In this document: one piece after another, positions 6,501 through 9,661 of the stretch
Position numbering within the stretch: position 1 is the first letter of the stretch
How the letters are laid out: each line of letters begins with the position of its first letter
Assembly: GCA_946530565.1 (NCBI GenBank)
Contig: CAMNAE010000042.1
Location: 1-9,661, forward strand
Source of the DNA: an uncultured Oscillibacter sp.
GTDB taxonomy: Bacteria > Bacillota > Clostridia > Oscillospirales > Oscillospiraceae
DNA length: 9,661 nt
Direction: 5' to 3'
Notes under the pieces: model-generated
Told to the model about the DNA's origin: nothing
Seen by the model: only the letters and a program-made list of their open reading frames with translations
The model's database searches: none
Program-made: the position numbers and the translations under genes

Positions 6501-8826
6501 TACCAAGCTGTTCTGGTACAAGGGCGGCAGGGGCGTCGTCTATATCGACGTGACGAAGCTGCTGCAGGAGGGCGTACACGACGACGGCAGCCTGATCACC
6601 TCCGGCGGCGACGGCAGCGACCGTGAGTATGTCTTTACCGACAGCAGCGGGCTTACCCGATACAGTTATCTTGAGCCCATCGACGTGAGCAGCCTGACGG
6701 AGAGCGGCAGCGCGATCCGGAAGTCCGCTGATTTCCGCGTGGCAGAGGACGTGAACGGCAGCCTGTTCATCGTCTGGACTGAGAGCGTCGTCGACGGAAA
6801 CGGCCATGCCGCCCAGCAGATCTTTGCCACAAGTCTCATCTCCTCTACGGACAGCAGAACGGACGCCGAGGCCAACGCCGCGGGCAACGGCAGTTCCGGC
6901 TGGTCGAAGCCCTATCAGCTCACCAAAAGCGAACGTCAGAATGATGAGATCGCCGTCGCCATGGCGGGAGAGAATCTGCTGGTGGTGCATAACCAGTATA
7001 CCCTGACCGAAAACTTCCCCGAAACGGACAAGGGTGAACTCGTAGAGGGCATTGCAGACTTTGACCCCATCGTCATCGACAACATGAGGCTCGTCGCAAC
7101 GGTCATGTCGCCCTGCGGCGCGGTGGGCGCTTCGGAAATCGCGCTCGTCGATCCCGAAACGGAGTCCGCCGAGAGCGGGCGCAGCCGGGTGGAAACACCT
7201 CGCGGCGGCGAGGACGTAAGGCTCTCGGTGACGGTCTCCAACAACGGTCTGACAACGGCCAAAGGCTACCGCCTAACGCTCTTTGCCGTGGGCAAAGACG
7301 GGAGCGAAAGCCAGATCGGTGAGACCCTGGAGTGCACCGAGGCCCTGATCCCCAACACCACGCGCAGACACGATTTTGCCTATACCCTCCCCGCTGACGT
7401 GGACGGCCTGAAGTTCAAGGCGGTCGCGCGGGAGGCGCGGTACACGGGAGGCTATTTCACCAACACCGATGAGTATGTTTCCGAGCCGCTGGAGACCCGG
7501 GCGGAATACACGTTTGAAAACCCCGTTACCTATCAGACCGCAGAAGGCTTCCGCGCCTCGTTCACCCTGCGCAACACCGGCAATGCGGCATCCTCCGCAG
7601 ATGACACCGTCACCCTGCAGGTGATCGGTCCGGCTGACCTCGCCTATCGCTTCCGGGATGAAGACGGTATACTGTACCGCGAAAAACTGACGGCCCCCCT
7701 GCAGATCGATGAGAGCCGGAGCTTTGATGTTCCGGTCGCGATCAGCCCGGAAATGATGGAGGACTACGGCTTTGTCAGCGCCTCCCTGGCGGTGACAAAC
7801 GAAGTGGTGTCGCAGGTCCTGTCGGGCAAGACCTATACCGATACGGTCATCGTGGGTGAAGCGGCCTATGTGGATTTCAAACTGACCGCTCCCATGAACA
7901 TGACCCTGCAGGATGTGTCTGTGACAGTGGACGCGACTGAGGACATCGTCTGCTCGATCGAGCTTGGCGATCGCTTCGGGACAAATGCCGCGCTTACCTA
8001 CGCAGTGGACGACCTGACCGTCGCACGGATCCAGGACGGCAAGGTCCTGGGTGTCGGCGCAGGCAGCACCAGGCTGCACGCCACCCACGCGGCCACCGGA
8101 AGCACGGTATCCGCAGCGGTCACGGTCTCCGCCAACGGCCACGGCGCGCAGGATCGATCCGACACGTCCTCTTCCGGCCCCGCGATCGCTCACGGAAGCG
8201 CGGCCGCTGTGCCCTCCGGAACGGGCGGCACAGCCGACAATGCCGCACTCTGCGACAGGGGCGCGACCTGCCCGCTGCGCGCGTTTGATGATCTCGATCC
8301 GGCCGCATGGTATCACGATGGCATCCACCGGGCGCTCGAAAGCGGGATCATGAACGGCGTGAGCGCGGATACCTTCGCCCCGAACGGCACGACGACGCGC
8401 GCGATGCTCGTCACGATGCTCTGGCGCATGGCCGGCGAGCCGAAGGCCGGGCGCTGTGCGTTCACCGACGTGCCCGACGGCTTCTGGTGCGAAGAGGCGA
8501 TCGCCTGGGCGCATACCGCCGGCGTGGTGAACGGCGTGACGGCGGAGCGCTTCTCCCCCAACGCCCCGGTGACGCGCGAGCAGCTCGCGGCGATTTTGTA
8601 CCGCTACGCCAAAACGCTCGGCAAGGGCTTTGAGGGCGCCTGGGCCTTCCCGCTTTCTTTCAAGGACGCGGACAAGGTTTCCGATTACGCCTATGAGGCC
8701 TTCTGCTACATGACCATGAACGGGATCATCAACGGCATGAACGACGGGACGCTTGCGCCAAAGGCGCCCGCCACCCGCGCCCAGATCGCGGCCATCTTCA
8801 TGCGCTTTGCGGCAAAAACGGCTTAA
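421..8826 (+). CDS. Giant secreted mosaic surface protein with three C-terminal SLH repeats (2801 aa)
   Basis: A single intact frame encodes an exported protein that should be held on the cell wall by its C-terminal SLH repeats. A signal peptide (residues 1-26 or 1-29: MKKTLKR, then a hydrophobic core, then AQA or FSA) comes first. Modules by approximate residue: Calx-beta 1 (49-355, split by an acidic insertion), Calx-beta 2 (357-463), unassigned beta-rich, Trp/Tyr-rich region (about 474-1030, with a C-D-D-C pair at 657/660), carboxypeptidase-regulatory-like Ig fold (1035-1121), glycine-rich hydrophobic beta module (1334-1634), propeller-like repeats (about 1690-2200), two CARDB-like Ig domains (2261-2480), Big_2 (2491-2571), Gly/Ser/Ala-rich linker, and SLH x3 (2621-2801). 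No catalytic motif is evident, so adhesion or matrix/ligand binding is the likely role. Calx-beta domains often bind calcium. The gene is preceded by its own leader and has no co-directional partner inside the window. Exact function is unknown. Confidence 0.9.
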   Translation: MKKTLKRLLSLFLSAVLFTGTVPAQAFSALETDVYLPEVLLDESILQSDVFYLASTSAQIEESGHNVYLLRVGRGGDALSASTALIKIADVTAKYGEDYIVRVRGEAVPVDDPDDNLSVLEMMQDSEYVQSDMTDTAEWSETLEKEPEAQEAYKEGLETALDFLETASGLDEKYDGEDPYASASKDLLAEPDGDASAAVPESEASTDLPDSGAESAAPADSEEEPIRMDERVRPADGSERLTIGDSGESGLDPVQQAANLFAGTDAASQRLTTEGDLFQDLQAVANVLTDVVVGASVELSFAPGEKEKYLELVPLNNRRGDGDRMFYLVLGTPKGSSTNSAASTCAVTILDDEEQEPSVLSFSEETYTHTPGDAAVTVTIERTGALNSVVSATVRTTGEGSARMGRDYSQVDREIFFPFGISTVSVDVPVRTEYLSGDGTFVLELLPGTGCSVELGSATVFLSGSYSARTLSSAGLGAASSGSEAEPEDERAHLMATTTDRNNLATVRTLDELDLSKPYQHGNENNYFGGHNSYDSDKARWQMDWTDSTIFRDRSGLVGVVYELCDSASYWISGAQVTWDRSNHHAVMSVAFDGAETLSPWYTQWGKRWGDNSSRFCYRSSTGFNMETKNFYPSEYSMKEDNGKAPHYIGFYNEGRCDDCNWLWLYHIKPILRPFQINLKPARPLSFLQADGSMSDDGGIATKSTIVEAGTQLVAFVDDKFTVAAAEDANINKYAALDGVEWVTEDGRSLFSLSYGENSYDSPQTVTLDKELIGEMATWYPREFEGMLKNNPYVSDAVGYANYAQVFVQPYFSYIDATVTLRNPYDFGVQFYLSGTNYYISPHSEYPITYTYHKGDTLALSSIRLDSDAANQNYSVVGANIAYKFQSTDADYKESNPEFRNGAPIYISGSNDNRLNYKEVIVEPRLQEKNNEIRVRVRTSDLSRFVTSGDDAGLLGQTGTVEGDYTYFTYARPEQTVNGKLYAITATPAGSDTVCCWYDPVTSRSYTGNTLYFTAGSSPSRNTLTLSPERAGGQVTLTGTLRYTNYDLRTLNAGGASNVPALGAVLTVGSAGGAADANGYVTAGPIPITNSGDRYLRYMISVNGNAIIRETLLPADGGTIDISANFPDGVSPVSSNIFRDIQVTGVMGDPAYQVIDGRFIPVLYNGTTATITVKVKPSSYVVSLTGKDGLIEQTLTEAPKSVQLIVYDSNDVYRGAYDLVDTSKRENGYQVFTSTIDFQTADTEPGDEEEFVPGFVVEPGDRLYLRLVTDRLAGAESLSSDVQDAISLIPDPDPEEAGTVVEDYQYSDIYTGLSFYSPVSTELPPKQGIDSPILIDFPELPLIGSTGMNFAFPFLTVGVMRIEQGYRMYFGVSVVQIIDAIRSSHIATFSADDGEYWKDLFSIKHPFNTFKEGFNTVASQIDGIRKNAKNAPDGPMSRASLGSPQWTFDVSIGAYFDFYYYSVYNGDVEETGYKFGGAGLYLNVSVGFKTAWYIVLPVVFLPAYLGIEVQATVMGFLGAKVDYDKEITFDQAQHSSVDFTNATTGFNGAVRAVGFVQICLGVGLCGTLGVRAAGRVNMIANYEPVDNPAIGDFGFYVGLSAGIIIDLFLFSVPLMYEFAGWPFGSFEYYANSPGENLNAAGASVRSPSLMDDSSDPFRLRAGSGEESEWRGNSQPGINYGFTPTSSKTLVQDAYERPDAQLLTLTDGTVVLAFLDADSTKNVYQRTTLKLAAFHEGQWSEAVAVSLDNTADFQPSIAETKDGGVLVAWVSTGSDNIDESTSTVDYLNSMEVYAAFVALDHGEIRTTTRNGTVVADTTVTCLTRDNLVRPDGKTGYYDNMPTVVCDRASGDAIVYYVKSGNPTADPTTLANPYANDSRIYYMLYNAESDVDTDGDIVPAGWLFDDFYFNELQGNSEHERFMIDSFGGQRALAGPTYPDDGGGTVAYAIPDLTSVGYNGLALSAYSIDTDGSNSTDADKELYLQVYDFEEHETKYRIALTDDVAADSLPQFFRSQVFGEGADSRDEGTHTKLFWYKGGRGVVYIDVTKLLQEGVHDDGSLITSGGDGSDREYVFTDSSGLTRYSYLEPIDVSSLTESGSAIRKSADFRVAEDVNGSLFIVWTESVVDGNGHAAQQIFATSLISSTDSRTDAEANAAGNGSSGWSKPYQLTKSERQNDEIAVAMAGENLLVVHNQYTLTENFPETDKGELVEGIADFDPIVIDNMRLVATVMSPCGAVGASEIALVDPETESAESGRSRVETPRGGEDVRLSVTVSNNGLTTAKGYRLTLFAVGKDGSESQIGETLECTEALIPNTTRRHDFAYTLPADVDGLKFKAVAREARYTGGYFTNTDEYVSEPLETRAEYTFENPVTYQTAEGFRASFTLRNTGNAASSADDTVTLQVIGPADLAYRFRDEDGILYREKLTAPLQIDESRSFDVPVAISPEMMEDYGFVSASLAVTNEVVSQVLSGKTYTDTVIVGEAAYVDFKLTAPMNMTLQDVSVTVDATEDIVCSIELGDRFGTNAALTYAVDDLTVARIQDGKVLGVGAGSTRLHATHAATGSTVSAAVTVSANGHGAQDRSDTSSSGPAIAHGSAAAVPSGTGGTADNAALCDRGATCPLRAFDDLDPAAWYHDGIHRALESGIMNGVSADTFAPNGTTTRAMLVTMLWRMAGEPKAGRCAFTDVPDGFWCEEAIAWAHTAGVVNGVTAERFSPNAPVTREQLAAILYRYAKTLGKGFEGAWAFPLSFKDADKVSDYAYEAFCYMTMNGIINGMNDGTLAPKAPATRAQIAAIFMRFAAKTA
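565..1485 (+). other. Calx-beta domain 1, split by an acidic insertion
   Basis: Residues 49-102 carry the first half of a Calx-beta fold (strand, E-E-S-G, V-x-L-x-V-x-R-x-G, then A-K-Y-G-E-D-Y). The second half appears only at residues 296-355 (SVELSFAPGEKEKYLELVPL, then R-G-D-G-D-R-M-F-Y and V-T-I-L-D-D-E-E). In ordinary Calx-beta domains these halves adjoin. The intervening 190 or so residues (about 110-295) are rich in Asp, Glu, Ser and Ala, with helical-looking stretches, and are probably a surface loop or tether. The match is by motif order; I could not run a profile search. Confidence 0.65.
1489..1809 (+). other. Calx-beta domain 2
   Basis: Residues 357-463 follow the complete Calx-beta pattern: PSVLSFSEETYTH, a V-T-V-T-I-E-R-T-G strand, A-R-M-G-R-D-Y, then I-F-F-P-F-G-I-S-T-V-S-V-D-V-P-V and G-D-G-T-F-V-L-E-L. 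It begins directly after the DDEE end of domain 1, the usual tandem arrangement, and has no insertion. Confidence 0.75.
3523..3783 (+). other. Carboxypeptidase-regulatory-like Ig module
   Basis: Residues 1035-1121 read VTLTGTLRYTN, then PALGAVLTVGS, then ADANGYVTAGPIPI, then a strand ending MISVNGN. The order G-x-x-x-x-x-N, P-x-x-G-A-x-x-x-V, D-A-N-G-Y is typical of the transthyretin-like carboxypeptidase-regulatory and SpaA-like folds found as spacers in surface proteins. Assignment is by eye. Confidence 0.5.
4420..5322 (+). other. Glycine-rich hydrophobic beta module of unknown type
   Basis: Residues 1334-1634 are far more hydrophobic than the rest. Examples are AYFDFYYYSVY, GGAGLYLNVSVGF, WYIVLPVVFLPAYLGIEV and GLSAGIIIDLFLFSVPLMYEF. 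Strand-like segments with alternating pattern, Gly turns and many aromatics suggest an amphipathic beta sheet or barrel-like fold. A stretch with basic residues and helix propensity (about 1400-1440) separates a first pair of strands from the main set. I do not recognise a named family. It is not a plain transmembrane helix bundle. Confidence 0.4.
5506..7020 (+). other. Propeller-like repeats (sialidase/BNR style)
   Basis: Several segments share the pattern P-x-[ILV]-x-x-x-x-D-G-x-[ILV]-x-[ILV]-A/V-[WFY]: RPDAQLLTLTDGTVVLAF (from residue 1696), DFQPSIAETKDGGVLVAW (1751), MPTVVCDRASGDAIVYYV (about 1838), DFRVAEDVNGSLFIVW (2104) and NDEIAVAMAGENLLVVHN (2174). This is how blades of sialidase-like beta-propellers look. 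Blade spacing is irregular and I see no sialidase arginine triad, so a binding role is more likely than catalysis. Confidence 0.5.
7201..7860 (+). other. Two CARDB-like Ig domains
   Basis: Residues 2261-2357 (GGEDVRLSVTVSNNGLTTAK, then YRLTLFAVGKDG) and 2363-2480 (AEGFRASFTLRNTGNAASS, then DTVTLQVIGP) show the V-x-x-x-N-x-G-x-x-x-[AS] signature of CARDB and related Ig-like spacer domains that hold ligand-binding modules away from the wall. Confidence 0.55.
7891..8133 (+). other. Big_2 bacterial Ig-like domain
   Basis: Residues 2491-2571 contain LTYAVDDLTVARIQDGKVLG, V-G-A-G-S-T-R-L-H-A-T and a closing S-A-A-V-T-V-S-A. This matches the Big_2 consensus (x-V-A-x-V-x-x-G-x-V-x-G-x-x-x-G-x-x-x-I-x-A). 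A Gly/Ser/Ala-rich linker (about 2572-2610) joins it to the SLH repeats. Confidence 0.75.
8281..8823 (+). other. Three SLH wall-anchoring repeats
   Basis: Repeat 1 (8281-8442) has FDDLDPAAWYHDGIHRALE and TRAMLV; repeat 2 (8455-8622) has FTDVPDGFW and TREQLA; repeat 3 (8653-8823) has FKDADKVSDYAYEA and TRAQIA. The conserved Thr-Arg of the TRAE motif is kept in all three, as in SLH trimers that bind pyruvylated secondary cell-wall polymers. C2611-x5-C2617-P lies just before repeat 1. The end of repeat 3 is almost identical at nucleotide level to the upstream gene. Confidence 0.92.
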
Positions 8827-8861
8827 GTAAGCGTCAGGGCGCTGAAAGCAACAACAAAAAT
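8758..8861 (+). repeat. Direct repeat copy B (SLH tail plus 3' flank)
   Basis: Counterpart of 1-104: 100 of 104 bases match by my count, including the stop codon and 35 bp beyond it. Copy A continues ACAAAAGC after this point, whereas copy B continues into the TCAAT plus hairpin of the IS200 end. The break marks the element boundary. Confidence 0.95.
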
Positions 8862-8890
8862 CAATACCACGCGTAAAACGCGTGGTTTGA
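8861..8890. repeat. IS200 right-end hairpin with TCAA/TTGA feet
   Basis: ACCACGCGT (8866-8874) and ACGCGTGGT (8878-8886) pair around AAA. TCAA (8861-8864) and TTGA (8887-8890) extend the symmetry with one bulged T. In the IS200/IS605 family TnpA binds such subterminal hairpins and cuts at a tetranucleotide guided by bases at the hairpin foot, so TTGA/TCAA beside the similarity break is a plausible cleavage site. Confidence 0.75.
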
Positions 8891-8992
8891 ACAGGCCCTA
8901 AAAGGGCCTAATGCCAGCCGCGTCTCAAGACGCATGAAAAAGCCCACCAATCGCACTACTTTTACAGGCCGCCGCTAAAGCGGCCTGTTTTT
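8862..8992 (+). ncRNA. Candidate structured RNA: four hairpins ending in a terminator
   Basis: On the plus strand this short stretch holds the right-end hairpin (8866-8886), AGGCCCT/AGGGCCT around AAA (8893-8909), GCGTC/GACGC around TCAA (8920-8933), and a terminator with T-tract (8964-8992). Little sequence is left unpaired except about 8934-8963. The layout resembles a compact RNA whose 5' end abuts host DNA, a geometry like that of transposon-encoded guide RNAs (omega RNAs), but no nuclease gene is present and the sequence does not match the IscB-associated HEARO RNA as I remember it. It could also just be DNA-level end structure plus a readthrough blocker. No promoter of its own is evident; it would be made as the 3' tail of the SLH transcript. 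Confidence 0.35.
8964..8992 (+). terminator. Rho-independent terminator inside the IS200 end
   Basis: ACAGGCCGC (8964-8972) pairs with GCGGCCTGT (8980-8988) around a 7-nt loop, followed by TTTTT (8988-8992). It works on plus-strand transcripts, so it stops the giant gene's message from running antisense into tnpA. The T-tract overlaps the tnpA stop codon. Read on the minus strand there is no T-tract, so it is not an obvious tnpA terminator. Confidence 0.8.
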
Positions 8993-9461
8993 ATGCCTTC
9001 TTGTTCTGCTTACCCGTAAACGGGTCAACGAATTCTTTCAGGCTTATCTGGTCTTCCATCATATCGTCCTGTAGCTGCTGGCGGATATACTCCGCTATCT
9101 TCTTCTCATTCTTTCCTACCGTGTCCACATAGTATCCTCTCGCCCAAAAGTGTCGGCTTCCGTACTTGTACTTCAGGTTGGCGTGTCGGTCAAATATCAT
9201 CAACGCGCTCTTTCCCTTCAAATATCCCACAAAACTTGCTACTGCCAGGTTTGGTGGGATGCTTACCAGCATGTGGATATGATCCGGGCACAACTCTGCT
9301 TCTATGATTTCTACATTCTTTTGCTCACACAGTTTCCTCAGAATCACCCCGATATCCTTACGGATATCTTTGTATATCACTTGCCGCCGGTATTTTGGGG
9401 CAAACACAATATGGTACTTGCATCTCCATTTTGAATGAGATAAACTATTCACGTCATCCAT
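8991..9461 (-). CDS. tnpA: IS200-type HUH/Y1 transposase TnpA (156 aa)
   Basis: Single-strand transposase of the IS200/IS605 family. It nicks one strand at the element ends, holds the 5' end on a tyrosine, and excises a single-stranded circle. The HUH motif is H61-I62-H63 (CPDHIHMLV). The catalytic tyrosine is Y125 in KIAEYIRQQ, with Q129 four residues on, the same Tyr+4 Gln spacing as in IS608 TnpA. Other family marks are KYHIVFAPKYRR near the start and SRHFWARGYYVDTVG before the tyrosine helix. Length is normal and the frame is intact, so the enzyme is probably active. The frame is open to an ATG at 9506, but ATG 9461 has GGGAGG seven bases upstream and gives the usual family N-terminus. 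The gene runs convergent to the giant SLH gene. Its expression is probably very low because of the leader structure. Confidence 0.95.
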   Translation of the reverse strand: MDDVNSLSHSKWRCKYHIVFAPKYRRQVIYKDIRKDIGVILRKLCEQKNVEIIEAELCPDHIHMLVSIPPNLAVASFVGYLKGKSALMIFDRHANLKYKYGSRHFWARGYYVDTVGKNEKKIAEYIRQQLQDDMMEDQISLKEFVDPFTGKQNKKA

Positions 9462-9467
9462 GATGAC
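9453..9467 (-). promoter_or_regulatory. Hairpin with the tnpA start codon as its loop
   Basis: On the mRNA, GTCATC (9467-9462) and GATGAC (9458-9453) are perfectly complementary, and the 3-nt loop is exactly the AUG of tnpA. It sits directly after the Shine-Dalgarno sequence, so it may hinder initiation together with the upstream hairpin. Confidence 0.45.
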
Positions 9468-9524
9468 ACCTCCCTTGATTTCGTAGTGCGGTTGGCAGAC
9501 CATCACTATCCTATCACGGGAGGT
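9468..9524 (-). promoter_or_regulatory. tnpA leader: Shine-Dalgarno-sequestering stem
   Basis: On the tnpA mRNA, ACCTCCC (9524-9518) is perfectly complementary to GGGAGGT (9474-9468), which is the ribosome binding site. Between them a second stem TAGTG/CACTA (9508-9504 with 9488-9484) can stack, with GGT/ACC inside. This is the architecture by which IS200 is known to repress transposase translation. No strong promoter is visible upstream; TATAGC on the minus strand (9538-9533) is a weak -10 candidate without a good -35. Confidence 0.7.
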
Positions 9525-9549
9525 TTTTTACTGCTATAAGCATTTTATG

Positions 9550-9570
9550 ACCACCAGCCGAGCTGGTGGT
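9550..9570. repeat. IS200 left-end hairpin
   Basis: ACCACCAGC (9550-9558) and GCTGGTGGT (9562-9570) form a perfect 9-bp stem with a 3-nt loop, upstream of tnpA. It is the counterpart of the right-end hairpin and the probable TnpA binding site. No T-tract follows on either strand. The left-end cleavage site should lie 10-25 nt further out, near 9580-9590. Confidence 0.75.
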
Positions 9571-9596
9571 TGCTTGTCTCTAAAGAGCCAAAGCAA

Positions 9597-9635
9597 ACTC
9601 GCACACCCCTGATGAGTGGGGCGTGCGAGTTTTTT
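9597..9635 (+). terminator. Strong Rho-independent terminator, perhaps the original one of the giant SLH gene
   Basis: ACTCGCAC (9597-9604) pairs with GTGCGAGT (9623-9630) and CCCC (9606-9609) with GGGG (9618-9621), separated by one A/C mismatch, around the 8-nt loop TGATGAGT. TTTTTT (9630-9635) follows. It reads on the plus strand but follows no plus-strand gene other than the SLH gene 770 bp away, which suggests the IS200 element landed between gene and terminator. The last 26 bases of the window show no gene. Confidence 0.85.
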
Positions 9636-9661
9636 GCGTCTTATGTTATGACAGGAAACCG

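Larger units (their letters stand above)
8862..9587 (-). mobile_element. IS200-type insertion sequence (IS200/IS605 family, tnpA only)
   Basis: About 720 bp with one gene, a Y1 transposase on the minus strand. Each end carries a hairpin with a 9-bp stem and 3-nt loop; the outer five pairs (ACCAC/GTGGT) are shared by both (8866-8886 and 9550-9570). There are no terminal inverted repeats or target duplication, as expected for single-strand transposition. The left coordinate rests on the break in similarity between the two SLH 3' flanks. The right coordinate is approximate: it assumes host sequence resumes near CAAAGC (9589-9594), which resembles CAAAAGC just after copy A. No tnpB or iscB is present. 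The size agrees with known IS200 elements of roughly 700 bp. Confidence 0.85.

Noticed and set aside
8862..8992. Confident naming of this segment as an IscB omega RNA (HEARO)
   Set aside because: The geometry is suggestive, but the sequence does not resemble the HEARO RNA I remember and no IscB is encoded, so it is kept only as an unassigned candidate.
9462..9506. Upstream ATGs (9506, 9503) as the tnpA start
   Set aside because: They lie inside the leader hairpin without a ribosome binding site and would add 15 residues atypical of the family.
1..9661. CRISPR array or tRNA/rRNA gene
   Set aside because: I saw no regularly spaced repeats and no tRNA or rRNA sequence on either strand.

Overview
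The window most likely comes from a GC-rich, Gram-positive Clostridia-type bacterium, probably gut-associated (Bacillota; Oscillospiraceae-like is my best guess). The reasons are a very large secreted protein ending in three S-layer homology (SLH) repeats, a C-x5-C-P stretch directly before the first SLH repeat of a kind I associate with gut Clostridia, strong GGAGG ribosome binding sites, and a single-gene IS200 element. No rRNA or other taxonomic marker is present, so this is inference.

Layout. Bases 1-69 are the last 22 codons of an upstream gene that also ends in an SLH repeat. A leader region with a strong intrinsic terminator (165-201) follows. One giant gene (421-8826, 2801 aa) fills most of the window. 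It encodes a secreted mosaic surface protein: signal peptide, Calx-beta modules (the first split by an acidic insertion), a long unassigned beta-rich part, a carboxypeptidase-regulatory-like Ig fold, a glycine-rich hydrophobic beta module, propeller-like repeats, two CARDB-like Ig domains, a Big_2 domain, a Gly/Ser/Ala-rich linker and three SLH repeats. SLH repeats normally bind secondary cell-wall polymers, so the protein should display about 2600 residues outside the wall.

The first 104 bases (end of the upstream gene plus 35 bp of 3' flank) are repeated with four mismatches at 8758-8861, so the two SLH genes are tandem paralogs with recently homogenised 3' ends. The similarity stops where an IS200-like element begins (about 8862). 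The element has a right-end hairpin, a chain of further hairpins ending in an intrinsic terminator, a complete HUH/Y1 transposase gene on the minus strand (8991-9461) whose leader can hide its Shine-Dalgarno sequence and start codon, and a left-end hairpin (9550-9570). It lies between the giant gene and a strong terminator (9597-9635), which may be that gene's original terminator.

The most interesting points are the compact hairpin-rich segment beside a nuclease-less IS200 transposase, the two-layer translational lock on tnpA, and the unusual internal modules of the surface protein. I do not see a defence, CRISPR or biosynthetic system here.
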